Origin: Petaurus breviceps papuanus
Lineage: Eukaryota > Chordata > Mammalia > Diprotodontia > Petauridae
Length of the DNA stretch: 64,000 bases
Assembly (NCBI GenBank): GCA_028583685.1
Contig: JAMXIF010000048.1
Location: 19,512,108-19,576,107, forward strand
Direction: 5' to 3'
This document shows, piece after piece, positions 35,831 to 48,205 of this stretch. Within the stretch, counting starts at the first letter, position 1. Each line of letters begins with the position of its first letter. Position numbers and translations under genes: made by a program. The notes below the pieces were generated by a model, which made no database searches, was not told where the DNA came from, and saw nothing but the letters and a program-made list of their open reading frames with translations.

Positions 35831-36840
35831 ACAAAAGGCTAGGTCCTGAGTTGAACAGGAGGAAGAGAGTAGGCTGGATTGCCTTCAGAAAATTGCAAAG
35901 CTCGCTTAATAACTCCAAAGCTTCCCATGAAAGCTAAGGCTTATTTTTAAAATATCAACATCTACCAGTGTTGCTATGGAAGTAAAACATCGACTAAAAC
36001 AGTATCCAAAGAATTAAAAATGAATATCTCATAGTGTGCAACAGAGAGGCACATGATGGATTTGACCAGGTTGCAATATATAACCCAAAGAGAAGTTCCT
36101 AAAAATGAACAGGAACAAATGAAGTCATCAAGGAATTGTATGATAAGAATAGAAACCGGGGTGTTCATGCAGAGAGGGCAAGGAATAAGAGGTGAACAGC
36201 CAGAACACTCCACTGGCATCCCCAACATGTCAAGAGAAAGCCAGGAAGAAGTTCAATATGGTGAGTGGACCCTCTGGGGTTAATTTATGAGTTCAGGGAT
36301 GACAGCTGCACAGAGCGGGCAGGCATGGATAGGTTACAATCCACATCACTGGAGGAAATTCTCAAAATCAATAAGCTCACCATATTCATTTGAGTATTTG
36401 AATCTTACTATAGCACCAGAATTAATGGAGGACTTGGGGATTGGGGGAGGAGAGAAGGGGGAGGGAGTCTTCATTACCTGCCCCTGTATGTCCAAGAAGG
36501 TCCTTATCTGAAAGGAGATTGTGACAAATAAAATTTAGACTTTAGATCTTTGGGACAAAAGAGAAAAGGACATTGTCCCTCCTTATCCCTTAAACATTCG
36601 GCCTTCACAAGCTAATGGAACATCATTTTTTTGAGTATAATTATTATATTTTAAAAGATTTTTGTTCCACATATAGTATATATAAATATGAACACTCATT
36701 AAGAAAAATCTAAGCTTCAAATAATAATGCACAAAACTTTTTTGGGGGGGAAGGGTAGGAAGGAGAAGTCTAGATCCATTGTGATTTAACTGGCTCCAGG
36801 AACGTGGGGTATGAGAAAAGTCCTTCTACTAATGCAGATG
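35831..36840. other. Intron, nothing recognised
   Basis: Open frames of 74-84 codons on both strands are unsupported. The region is A-rich. Confidence 0.45.
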
Positions 36841-36844
36841 GCAA

Positions 36845-37010
36845 CTGATCCATAAATAATCATCACAGAGAGCTGCTGGAGGCTTGGAGAGGTTAAGTAA
36901 CCTGCCTGCATCACACACCTCTAAGAGGCGGAACATGAACCCATGACTTTTCTGACTTCAAGTTTAGCCCTCTATCTACTCTTCTATGCTGTGACTCTAT
37001 TCATTAAACT
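36845..37010 (-). repeat. MIR-like fragment, reverse
   Basis: 'ggcttggagaggttaagtaa', 'acatgaacccatgacttttc' and 'gccctctatctactcttcta' are the reverse MIR CORE and head. Confidence 0.55.
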
Positions 37011-37114
37011 ACAAACTCTAAGTTATTCAAAAATTTATCTTTAAAAGTAGACATGAACTTTAACAGAAATGTTCTGGTTCTGGGGAAAAAAATGCTGTTT
37101 TAAAAAAATATTTT

Positions 37115-37290
37115 GGGGTGGCTAGGTGGCACAGTGAATAGAGCACCAGCCCTGGAGTCAGGAGGACCTGAGTTCAAATCTGACCTCAGAGCCTTAACAC
37201 AAAAAAACTAGCCGTGTGACTTTGAGCAAGTCACTTAACTCCAATGGCCCTACCTTCCCCCCTCCAAAAGATAAAATTAAAAATAAAAAT
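37115..37290 (+). repeat. CORE-SINE (WSINE-like) with target duplication
   Basis: 'ggggtggctaggtggcacag' through 'ctaccttcccccctccaaaa'. Target duplication AAATATTTT (37106-37114) and AAATGTTTT (37291-37299). Confidence 0.92.
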
Positions 37291-37299
37291 AAATGTTTT

Positions 37300-40200
37300 A
37301 TTTCCATGGCCTCTTTTGTTCCCTTCCTCCTGAATATCTTTTAAATTTTGTTGCTAATATTATGTTTTCACAGTCACACTTGGTTTATCTATTATTCTAA
37401 TTCCGCCCAAGCAAAATGAACAGCTCCAGTTTCTGAGAGACAAGCTTTATCCATACATACAGCTACCTTCAGCTGCCCTCTCTCTGGTCCTGGATCACTA
37501 TTATTTCAGAATCATGTTGCCAATGGAACCTGCACAAGTGGCCACCACTGCCTACTAAGATGACTTCGTAAGACTGGGAGGCTTAATAGCAGAGCGGGGG
37601 AACCCCTGCTATCAGAGCCTGCAGGCTTGTGCTTAGCGCTATGCCTGGCACACAGTAGGTGCTTAATAAACACTTGCTGACAGATGGTGAAAAGCTATAA
37701 ACCTATCTGATGCTGCTTGATTAGATAAGCTTTATCTTAACTGCAGGAGTTTTGTTATTTGTTAAAAACAAAACTCATCAGGACCTCTGGTTAAGGTCCT
37801 AGGACCCCAGTTCACCAACAAACACTTCAGCAAAGTTCTAAAAGTGCACTAGAAGGATGAATAATAAAGAAAACCAAAGGGAAATAGGAATAAGATGCTA
37901 AATCCAGTCCAGGACTATACAAGAAGACTGCCCAAGGCCTAGGGGGTATTCTGGGCAGAGACAAGGCAAGGAGGAAGAAAACCAGGGTCTGGAGCTAGGG
38001 CCTAAAGTCTGTAAAATCTCAGCTTTGGTCAGTTTGAACAGGAGGGGTCAGCCAGCTCCCATAGATCACTTTGCAGGGAGATAAGACAATACTGAACGGA
38101 CTTCCTTAAAAGAGCCTTAAAAGAGCCCTGAAGCCAGTAGCGCCACTGTTCACTGTGAAGACACAGCAAGAAACAGACCTAGTGCAACACTTAGGCAGCT
38201 CATGTGCCAAGGTTCATCAAGAGACCTAAAGTTAGATCTTGGAGCCAAGCCCAGAAAGCCTGTGCTAGAACCACAGCAGAAAATAGGCCCGGCAAGGTGC
38301 CTGGGAAGCTTTAGGACCAGGAAACTCCCCTACAAGAGACTTGCAACCAGCATCCCCTATTGGAGCCATCACAAATTACGGGCTTAGCACAGCAACCAGG
38401 CTCCCCCAGGAGACAGGGTTAATTCCTAGGGAGAGTTTGTGCAAGGAAAGGGAAACAGAAAAGGATGGACTGAATGGGACACCAGAAGACAGCACAGAAG
38501 CTAGAGATTCCAGCAGAGGGAAAGGCCTAGACCCAGGCTCCCTATATAGAAATGTAGTGGTAGCCACATCTAATCTATAGGGACTTACCACTTTAGCACT
38601 TGAGCTCCTGCCAATATGTTTCCATTTACACAAAACCAGACACTCAAAATGATGACATTTATATCTGAAATATAGCAATTTACTTAGCAACAAGACAAAA
38701 GAAATAATAACATCACAGGTATACATTTATTAAAGTAAATACAGAAACACATTAGAAGCCACACATAAACCCAGGTCACATACTCCCACTAATGAACCTC
38801 TCAGAAAAACACATGAGTGAGAAAAAAACAAAACCAAACCCTGAGCTTAGGGTAACTCACAACTCTAGATTGTAGGCTTTAATGTTACTGGCCCATTCAG
38901 GACTATCTATGTGACACAGGCTGCTTTTCTCCTAACTATTCCCCATCTAATCCTCACTGTTTTCTAACTTGGAAAATCCTCTTTTCTTCTACTCTACAAC
39001 TTTCAACCTGCAATCTCCCTTGAAAAGGTCCTGAAAAGTGTCATCTCTTAATTTGGTTATAAATTCCCTTTAAGCTAATTTAGTTATCAATTTCCTTCCC
39101 TTTAAGAACTCCAACATTCATTAGACTGGCTCTCTCTGGGCAAATTCAGCCAACTATTTACCCACCAAGATATTCTATCATCCAATTAGCTCCCAGCATC
39201 TCTTCTGATACAGCAAAGAAGCTGCAAAACCCTGCCTCCTCTCTGTTTTCTCTCTCAAACCAAAGGGGGCAGCACCGAATTATAAGCACTTCTGAGAGGC
39301 TTCATCTCTTTCAAACTCTAGGTGGCAATGAAGGGCAACGGCTACTGACTTTTTTTTTTTTTTTTTGGTCTATTGAGCCCCTGACCTCCCAGTCTCTCCT
39401 CAGCCAATCAGCAATCTCATAGATGTAGCTTTCTTTCAGCTGACTGCTCCAGTTGGTACCTACTCCAACTCCAACAGAGCTGTCTCCTTCACTCGTGTGT
39501 TTCACTTGGATGTTCCACTGCAGACAGGCTTCTACATCTCTCTCTACCCTTTACACCTAATTTTATGATGCTCGTGTCTCTCCAAGGCTCCTCTCCCAGG
39601 CTTTGGGAAGGGGGAGAGGAGTGCTAGGGCCCATGCTGAAAATAAAAGGAAGGAGCAGGTACTCAAGGACACACCTTCCTGGATCCTGGGAAAACGAACT
39701 AATTCAGTAACAGGTACTTCATGACTAGAGCCAGACATCCCCAGAAAAGGATTTAAGAGCAAGGCAGTAACAACATGGCTTTCTGTCTTCCAGGCCCTGT
39801 CATTGCTGGATATGCAAAAGTAAAGGAGATCACAGCCGCCAATTACTTACACGCCAAAGTCGTGGTTTTTAAAACTCCAAGTTTGTTCTCTCCTCTCCTC
39901 TGCCCCCTCAATCTGGGTCACCTCCCACCCTGGTATCTGCTCAAGGATGGCAAAACAGTTCTAAAATTGGCTAAGGACAAACAGGGGACAAGATGAGCCT
40001 GCTTTAAAAAAAATGCTACTATTCCAAATAAGTGAATGCTGTTTTCAATAGTTTGGGATTATTCATGTCATGGGTCTTTCTTCTATCAGAGCAAAAAATT
40101 GAAAATGGATTATATCTGCTTGAGACAGACAGGTAAGCTTTAACTGAATTGATTAACAAAGAGAATTGATAAACAGAGACATGAGCATCATATCAATTGA

Positions 40201-40560
40201 TAACAAAGAGGGGAAAAATTATTCTCTTTCTCTTGAAGGGGGTCAGTCATAGGTGTCCACCTATAAATTGCCTTCACTAATACTTTGCTTTTATATCTTT
40301 GAGCTGATCCCACATTGTGTATCTTTTAGAATCATCAGGGCAAGGGCCATAACTCCTCTTTTTACCTCTGGCCAAGCATACCCCAGGGTGCCCACCGAAC
40401 TGAAGTAAAGACAATTTGATGTCAAAGAGTTTCCAGGAACTTTTGCCTAGGAAAACAGAATATCTCAAGTATTAAATAATTCTTGGCGATACCCAAGCCC
40501 TATCAGGAGCAAGTGGTAGATTTTTACCTGCCCAATTCAACCCACCTCTGAGAATTAGCA
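37300..40560. other. Intron; L2 tail fragment near 37.6 kb
   Basis: An L2 3'-end fragment lies at about 37628-37680 ('gcctggcacacagtaggtgc'). A poly-T of about 16 lies at 39351-39366. Frames of 116 codons (38376-38726 minus) and 79 codons overlap on opposite strands and show no domain. No PEPD exon was recognised. Confidence 0.45.
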
Positions 40561-40565
40561 TTTGG

Positions 40566-40790
40566 GAAAGAGAACAGCACATGCAGTGGTGAAAACGGCT
40601 CTAGATCTGGGTTCAGAAAACCTGGGTTCAAATTCTGCCTCTGCTACTTACTACACACACACACACAGACATGCACGCGCGCGTCTGGGCCTTATTTTCA
40701 TCATCTCTAAAATGAAGAATCTAGATGAGAAGATATTTATGATTCCTTCTCAGGAACCTTAAAAACCCTCTGATTCTAAGTGCTACAACT
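40566..40790 (+). repeat. MIR-like SINE with CA/CG simple repeat
   Basis: 'tgggttcaaattctgcctct' and 'ttcatcatctctaaaatgaa' flank an (AC)n run and GCACGCGCGCGTC near 40674, an alternating purine-pyrimidine tract inside the SINE body. Confidence 0.75.
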
Positions 40791-41929
40791 ACAACCTTTG
40801 CCATACCCAACTCTCTGACTATTTATCCTCTGCAATGGAGAAGAAGTTAAAGGCATAGGCATCTGGGGGAGCATCCTCAGTTTTCCCACTGGAACACAAG
40901 AGAAAGAGACAGATAAATGGATCCCCAAAGGGATCAGAGACTTCCAAAGAGACTTACATTGTATGGTGACAAATATGAAAAAGCTCTTGCTTCACTGTCT
41001 AAGTCCTGACTCTGGAACCAGGGGACAACATTTCATAGAATAAAGGATGAGGTCAAAATTCAGACTCTCAAAAGCACTAAAAAGGTGGGGAGCAAGGGGA
41101 GAGAGTGTCAAAGCCTTTCGTTATCTTGGAGAAGTCAGGACAGAAAAACACGTCTGGGTAGCAACCTTGCTACACTATTCTTCCAGCTTTAATTACCATG
41201 AGTTAATAGGGTCATAGGATTTCCTATAAATTACCTTTCCTTCTAATTATCCTTTCTATTCACCCAAACTGTACTTTCTAAGGTCTCCTACACATCTTTG
41301 CCATGTGTAATGCATACGAGAGAGAGAGAAGGACTTTGCAATCTGCTCTCCCTTGTGGGATATACCTCATGACTTATCTGTAAGAACCATGTGACTTCAT
41401 TAAGATCACCCCCAATGTAGGAAAACACTGCTTCTCACCTCTACCTCATATGATAATTGAATGCAACAGCATAAATTAGGTATAAGACACCTGCTACAAC
41501 ACTGATCCTTCAAATAACATTCTGATGCTATTCAAGGCAAAGCAACGAGACCATTAGCAAAAGCAAGAGGCAAGCACAACTTGGCAAGTGCTTTATTAAC
41601 AAAGGCAGGAGGGAAAGTGGGCAATGATTACTAGGGGCTTGCTCCTGCCTACAGTATAAAGGACACACGGAGGGTCTAGGTCCTGAGTAGTAACAAAAGG
41701 AAACCAAAGGTGTACTCTAACCAATCTCTAATCAGGAATAATGAATGACTCAGGAGCTGAAGTATTTTATACATATCAGCCACAGCCTTTTAAACATAGA
41801 TCACTCACCACCCTTAGGCCACAATAATTTCAAGAGTGTGCAAATGCCCAAACTGACAGGCTTAGTGAGAATGAGAGAGCTATTTCAATTAAAGCACAAG
41901 ATTATCAAAAATACTAAGTTATTAATAAC
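40791..41929. other. Intron, nothing recognised
   Basis: Single-copy-looking sequence. No exon or repeat was recognised. Confidence 0.45.
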
Positions 41930-42345
41930 CTTGCGGCAAATGTGAGCTGGAGACATGCTTATATGGCCAATTGAGCATGCTTCGAATTAGTGTTTGCAGG
42001 TAATTGGCTCAGCTGTCAGCTTTATGCCAGACAGCTGTAAGCCAGTTAAGTTATTAAAATTAAATAATAAGAAGTAGTAAAAATGGACCAGCTGATTGGA
42101 CCTGTAGTTAAATGTTATCATCTTCTGATTTACCCAAACACTAATGTCTTATTGGTTTAACATAATTCACTACACTTTAATTGTAGAAAATTATTTTTCA
42201 TTTTCTTTCAAACTGAACATACAGTTCTGGAGGCATAGAGAAAGAAGATTCTAAATAAACTTCATTAATATATTTACTGTTAACTGACCCTATTTCCAAT
42301 TAATGAAAATCCTTCAGCCTGATTGTCAAAGGCAGCAGCTCACTT
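41930..42345. promoter_or_regulatory. Candidate intronic enhancer (E-box and TAATT rich)
   Basis: No repeat signature over about 415 bp. Three CAGCTG E-boxes lie within 85 bp: CAGCTGTC at 42010, its inverse GACAGCTG at 42030, and CAGCTG at 42089. TAATTGG lies at 42001, and TTTAATTGTAG near 42176 adds another homeodomain-type core. Paired bHLH and homeodomain sites in an otherwise plain intron suggest a developmental enhancer. Function is inferred. Confidence 0.35.
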
Positions 42346-42479
42346 TCTAATCCTTTTGTTTCTCCATGAATAATCCCCTCTTAATGCCCAACTCCTGGGA
42401 AACCACAAAGCAATGCTGCTGTCTCCACTGGGCACCCAATGTCCCAGTTTGGCGACCCCAGAAAGCATCACTTCAATTC

Positions 42480-42860
42480 AGGTCACACTCACCTGAAGCT
42501 TGCCTAATTGACTGTGGCACACTGGATTTGTACTTTTGTCTATTTTCATAATTGTGTGAACACAAGCCAGCCAAATTATGTGGCAGTCTATTTTGCTTAG
42601 GTGAAAATTAAAATGCTAGTGTGACAGCTCTGTGATCTGACTTTTTTCAGACAAGGCCCACATTTTGAAGAGGGCAAAACTGTACATGATGGTAGAAAGT
42701 CTCCATCTGACAAAATAATACCAAAAATAACAAGTTTATTTTCCAAACAATGCAATGTTCGGTGCTTTACATTTTGAAGATCAAGATAGCAAATGGTATG
42801 ACAGTTTGGAGGCATTTTTCAAGGTTATTATTTACAGTAGGACTTTAATCTTCAGATGCA
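42480..42860. other. Repeat-free, possibly conserved non-coding block
   Basis: Contains 'ttgcctaattgactgtggc' near 42499, 'ttcataattgtgtgaacaca' near 42545 and 'gtgacagctctgtgatctga' near 42619. No repeat was recognised, and no open frame of note. Confidence 0.3.
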
Positions 42861-42899
42861 ATGACAAATTTTGGTGTCCTGGAGACAATGTCAAGGGTG

Positions 42900-43142
42900 A
42901 AATAATAATAAATAGCTAACATTATATAGCTATTATATTAATAGCTTTAAGGTTTTCCAAATATTTTGTGTATATTTTCAATCAATCCTCACAAAAACCT
43001 TGTCAGGTAAGTGCTATTATTATCTCTAGTTTATGTGGGAAGAAATTGAGGTTGAAAGAAGGTAAGGGATAGAGCCACATAGCAGTATTCAAATTCAGGT
43101 CTTCCTGACTTCAGGTCCAATGTCCTATCCATTCTGCCGCCA
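42900..43142 (-). repeat. MIR-like SINE, reverse
   Basis: 'aatcctcacaaaaaccttgt', 'gggaagaaattgaggttgaa' and 'attcaggtcttcctgacttc' in order. Confidence 0.7.
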
Positions 43143-43796
43143 AGATGTCTTTCTGAAAATTAGCCAGGGGACTCCCCACTATGACACAAGTAAATTTCCA
43201 AGGATACCCCTCCCACCAGCACCAAGTTAAAAAAATGGTCAATTTCCCTCACTAGTCCACCGCTGCTGAATGCATCACTGTTCTTACTTAGCTGTTTCAC
43301 CCACCAATGGCTGCAAAGCTGGGGGAGGGGAAGCGGAAGAGATTCTGACAGAGCATGACCCCTACATCATGTTCCTAAGAGATCAGAATGAAGACTCATT
43401 GGCAGCAGCTCCATATTTCACTTTTCTGAATTAGTCCCTTTACTGAACACACAGACAGGCCACAGAGCGGAGCAAGTGGTGGGGAAGAGAAGGTGGAATC
43501 CTCTGGCATTTCTATGACAGTTTCAGACAAATGGAAGGTCATTTAAAATGGCTGAGATGCCTGCAAAATAACCCAAAAGATTGTTTCCCCAAAGAGAGTT
43601 CCAGACTGCTGAAGCGAAACCCCAAACAGCCCTCAAGGACAAGGCTAAGTCTCAGGGGAAGTCACAGAGAGGTTTCAATGCTTTCGAAGTCCCTGACATG
43701 TGAAAGGACTGGGAATCACTCCAGTATGGCACCCACAGATCACAGGAATTATAAAAGCTAGAGCTAGAAGGGGCCTGAGAGGCAGGTTCTCATGGG
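43143..43796. other. Intron, nothing recognised
   Basis: Single-copy-looking. The 76- and 89-codon frames near 43531-43969 run into a SINE and are not genes. Confidence 0.45.
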
Positions 43797-44060
43797 CACG
43801 GAGGTGGCGCAGCAGAAAGAGCACCAGGCCTGGAGTCAGGAAGACTCATCTTACTACATTCAATCCTGGCCTCAGAAACTTTAGCTGTGTGACCTTGAGC
43901 AAGTCACTTAACCTCTGTTTGCCTCAGTTTCCTCAGCTGTTAAATGAGGATGATAATAGGTTTTTGTGAGCATCAAATGAGATAAAAATTTGTAAATGGC
44001 TTAGCATAGTGCCTGGCACATATTAAGTGCTATGTAAATGTTAGTTATTATTATCATCAT
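43797..44060 (+). repeat. MIR-type SINE, near full length
   Basis: Head 'ggaggtggcgcagcagaaag', CORE 'gtgtgaccttgagcaagtca', and 3' part 'agcatagtgcctggcacata' with 'gtaaatgttagttattatt'. This is the most complete MIR-type copy in the window. Confidence 0.85.
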
Positions 44061-44118
44061 GATGACATTAATGATGATGGTGATGATGCTTCATTTACAG
44101 ATGAAGAAACTATGGCTC

Positions 44119-44298
44119 AGGGAGGTTAGGTGGTGCAGTGAATAGAGCACCGGCCCTGGAGTCAAGAGGACATGAGTTCAAATCCGGCCTCAGACACTTA
44201 AAGCAAAATGAGCCATGTGACCTTGGGCAAGTCACTTAACCCCAATTGCCCTACCTTCCCCCCTCCAAAAAGCAAAAAAAAAACAAAAAACAAAAAAC
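44119..44298 (+). repeat. CORE-SINE (WSINE-like) with exact target duplication
   Basis: From 'gggaggttaggtggtgcagt' to an A-rich tail. The 9-bp duplication CTATGGCTC is identical at 44110-44118 and 44299-44307. Its low divergence and exact flanks suggest recent insertion. Confidence 0.93.
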
Positions 44299-44528
44299 CT
44301 ATGGCTCTTGGAAATTTGGTTGCACATGTAATAAACTGAACTAACAAAAGGGCAATGAGTTTTCTTATGTGAATTGGTCAGAAATTTTACATCAAACTGG
44401 AAAAAAAAGCCTTCCTTCTGTAAAAAAGGATATAAAGTCACATAGTCCAGACTCCTGGTAGGAAACCCATCCCAAGGACACACAGAATATTTCTATCCCT
44501 CCTTCTCTAAAAAGCTTTGCAGGAGATT

Positions 44529-44761
44529 TTTTTTTTAATTTATTATTATTTTACAATATTCAATTCCACAAGTTTTTGAGTTCCAAATTTTCTCCCCTAC
44601 CCTCTCCCCCTCCATGGCAGCATGCAATCCGAGATAGGTTCTACATATATCTTCACATTAAACATTAGTCAAGTTGTAAAGAATTACAATCAATTGGATA
44701 AGTAACAAGGAAGAAGAAACAAAACAAAATTAAAAAAGAGCAAGTAGTTTGTTTCAATCTG
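44529..44761 (-). mobile_element. Short L1 3' end, reverse, exact target duplication
   Basis: A poly-T start is followed by 'gttccaaattttctccccta' (reverse of the L1 terminus). The 11-bp duplication TGCAGGAGATT is identical at 44518-44528 and 44762-44772. The insert is only about 230 bp, severely 5'-truncated. Confidence 0.88.
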
Positions 44762-44772
44762 TGCAGGAGATT

Positions 44773-45544
44773 CTTCAAGCCCTCTGTGAGATGACCTACA
44801 TATAGTCCCCATATCAAAAAAAAAAAGTTTTCAGAGAGTAAACTCAATGTCTCCCAGTTACCCATGTTTCTCTTCTAACCTAACAGCCCCAAGACCCTTG
44901 TCAAGGGATCCAGGTGCATTTGTGAATCTCTGTAAAACTTTACTCCCTTTTTACCATCACTGGAAATCCCAGAGGTCCTTCCCCTCTAAGAGAACAGGAA
45001 ACGGACAGTGAGGCTTTCTACTTCGGGGCAGAGCCTTGGCTCTGAGACCCAGATCCCTCATAGAATCCCTGGGAATCCACCACATTTAAAATTTTCTGGT
45101 GCAACAGTCAAAGCTGTATTCTATTTTTCACCTGTCTACTTCTAACTGGCTGCCCTTCCTTCTCTTGTCCTGCCCCCTTCCTTCCTCTGTCCCTCACAGG
45201 GCTGCTGTGAAGCTCAAAAAAGAAAAAAATTTACAAGTATGCTGAAAAGCACAAAGTCCTATACACATCTGAGGGGTTATTCCTATTTTTCCCTTCTGAT
45301 GTTTCTTTTTAAATTTAAACCTAGCTGATCTGGCTATGGCCACTGGCCATAGTCTAGTCTTCCAATTCTCTCTACAAAAACACAATTTCTTAGTCTTTTT
45401 GAGCTTCTTGCTTAAAAGTTTGTTGTTCTTTTAAAAAAATGCATTCTGGGACTATCTTCTTGCTTAAGTTCTCCCAGGCTTCAGCACAAAAAATTACCAC
45501 TACTCAGTGTGCAAGATTAATCAACTGACATCAATGCACTGGCA
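44773..45544. other. Intron; MIR tail fragment near 45.2 kb
   Basis: A plus-strand MIR 3' remnant lies at about 45199-45275 ('agggctgctgtgaagctcaa'). The rest is unrecognised. Confidence 0.4.
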
Positions 45545-45735
45545 GTGATCTCAGTTGACTATGGGCAAATTACTCCAACTTTCTAAATCTCTGTTACTCC
45601 ATATAACTATAAGCAAATTACTCCAACTTTCTGAGCCTCAGTCCTTCCAACTGTAAAATGAAGCTGAAACTTGCACCACAGGTTGTTGTGGGGGAAGGTA
45701 CACAATCACATTAAAGGACTATATGTGAGTTATCC
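45545..45735 (+). repeat. MIR-like SINE with an internal tandem duplication
   Basis: 'gagcctcagtccttccaact' and 'caggttgttgtgggggaagg' follow MIR. A 26-bp segment with core CAAATTACTCCAACTTTCT occurs at 45559-45584 and again at 45607-45632, 48 bp apart with two differences. Confidence 0.65.
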
Positions 45736-45780
45736 TCCTGGACTACATTCCCTCAGATTCCTAGAAAAAAACTTCTCTCT

Positions 45781-45923
45781 GTGGGGCAGCTAGGTAGCAC
45801 AATGGATAAAGGACCAGTCCTGGAGTCAGAAGGATTTGAGTTCAAATCCAGCCTCAGACAACTGAGTGACCCTGGGTCACTTAACCCTGATTGCTTCCCC
45901 TCATCCTCCCAAAAAACCCCACC
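45781..45923 (+). repeat. CORE-SINE (WSINE-like) with target duplication
   Basis: 'ggggcagctaggtagcacaa' through 'tcacttaaccctgattgctt'. AAACTTCTCT flanks it at 45769-45778 and 45924-45933. Confidence 0.88.
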
Positions 45924-45933
45924 AAACTTCTCT

Positions 45934-47990
45934 GTACCCCCACTGGGAAGGGGAAAGGCACAGAACAACAGAGGGTATTTTTCTGGACATCACCAACTCT
46001 TCTGAAGTGAGGAGAAAGTCAACTTTCAAAAAGCTATGGCTAGTAGACAGACAGAAGTCCTGCCCTAGAAATGCATTACCAGGTCTGTAGGGATTGACCT
46101 CTGGATGCTGTTTTGTGAAACACTATGGGCAGGAAGCACAGGCATTCCTGAAGTAGCACTTGGGGCTCCCTCCTTGGAATTCAGATCTAAGAGCTTTTAC
46201 TTCCCTCACAGCCAGAAAGGACACATGAAGCAAGCCCAAGATGGAGATCACACTGCCACTCCAGGGATCTGTGGCTGTGGGGCAGTCAATTTATTCCTGC
46301 TCCATATTTTCAGCTACTTTGATAAATTTTACTGCAAACCACAGTTTTGGAATCACTCTGGACCAACCTAATTGGGCCAGGTTCCTTTAGGGTAGGACAT
46401 ATAACTTGTGAAAAATGCTTTCAATTCATTTCTATTTTGTGCTCTTCATTAATCTATGGAGGCTCTCTATCCATCTCTTACAGGGACCTGAGAGGTTCAA
46501 TTCTGAGATGAGACATCAATGGTTCTTCCTCCAGTCCACCAACAATTCCATTCACCCCATCTCCCAAAAGAAGGGTGCTGGCTAACTGGGATCCATCTGA
46601 GACAGGGCTCTGAAAGGCTCCATTCTGAGGGCATATTTTTCCAAGGTCTTCTTCAGTCATTCCTCCTTATCCTTCCCACCTCAGCAGGGCCTGGTAACAG
46701 CAGGTTACTGTCAAAATGCATTTTTGATATTTCACATCACAAAAGCTTGGGGAAGCTCGGAGATTAACTGGAACAGCAGACTACAGATATCGCATTGCCT
46801 ATCGACAGAGATCACATTGCTACAGCAGATGCTATGAGAAGTTTGATTATTACTCCCTACCCTGATTCAGTCCCTTCAATAGGTAAGATCTATGAGATGT
46901 AACATGGTGTGGTCATTTACTAATGAATATATTAATTCTCCCCAAAAGCATTCCATTTCTGACAAGGTCCTTTGAACTCCTCTCCAGCCAGACTTCCCTT
47001 ACAATGCAGTCCACATGGCATACGGTGCTATGAACTAATCTACTGGTTCTCTCTTCAAGGTTTCTACTGTAGTTACAGCTTTAAAGTTTAATTTTACCTC
47101 CATTTCTTCAAACTATATTGCTTCTATCAAAGACTTTTTAAAAAATTTCTCTGCCTGATTCTTTCATATTCACCTTCACTTTTCATTCTCATCCCCAATT
47201 CATCCACTGTATTCTTTCTTCTCTGTCCTTGAGTTAAATAAAACACACTATAGGTCACAGACCCTTATCTTTCCTCATTCCCAATGGAATGTAATGAGTA
47301 CCAAAAGAGATGGTGCACAGAAGAAATAAGGAGACAGAAACTCAGATCCAGCTGAGCCTTTCTTCTTAAACCAGGTTTCCTTCCAGTAATCAGCCCTAGG
47401 TGCCAATTTCTTTTAAGCTTACAGTGTAACAAACTGTCTCCAAGACACTTTTGCTTTTTAAAAAGTGGTGTCAGGAATGTACCCCCAAGCACTGCTCTCA
47501 CCTGGTATCCCCATGAGCTACACATGAATCAGACACAGAGACAAGCCTTTGCATACTACATTGCTGATTGGAGTAAATCATAAAGGACAAGAATACATAT
47601 CCATGTGCCCAGGGTCCAAAAGAAGCCATACTGGGATGAAGGAAAATGAGAAATTCAATATGATCTGCCTCTTTCTTCTACTGCCCCTGCTTGGTTAAGA
47701 CTAGGGACAGAGGTAGGGTTAGGCTAAGTCTGAAGTTGTATGGCATCCCAAAACGAGTTGGCTTTCAAGTCAGAAAGTCTACATGATGTCACCAACAGGA
47801 GGGGGGGGGGTGTAATCAGATCATTTGCATTTGTTTAATTCACATTTTCAGCTGAAGGCCAACACTTGATCCTATTAGACTGCCCAGTCTTTTGTTACCT
47901 GTTCTAGAAATGTGGCCAGAGAATTGGGTAAAGTCAAGCAGATGATGGCCCAAGGGGCTATAGTGGTAAGACCAACCACCCTCTCCCCCC
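45934..47990. other. Intron, nothing recognised; poly-G near 47.8 kb
   Basis: A run of about 10 Gs occurs at 47802-47811. Overlapping frames of 71-88 codons show no domain and no splice support. Confidence 0.45.
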
Positions 47991-47993
47991 ACC

Positions 47994-48205
47994 CTGAAAT
48001 AATAAGATCAAAGGATCACAGATCTAGTGGTAGAAGGGACCTCAGAGGTCACAGAATCCAGGTACTTCAGTTTACCAACAAGGTACATAGTCACAGAGAG
48101 TGTGACTCACTGAGCATCACACAACAATTAAGAGTCCGAGGTGACCTCTGTATCCAGGTCTTCCTGGCCCCAAGTCCAGCCACTCTCATGATTGCAGATC
48201 GACCT
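47994..48205 (-). repeat. MIR-like SINE, reverse
   Basis: 'ggatcacagatctagtggta', 'ggacctcagaggtcacagaa' and 'catcacacaacaattaagag' in order. Confidence 0.65.

Noticed and set aside
38376-38726. 116-codon minus-strand frame
   Set aside because: Opposed by a plus-strand frame over the same bases, no recognisable family, and not a PEPD exon.
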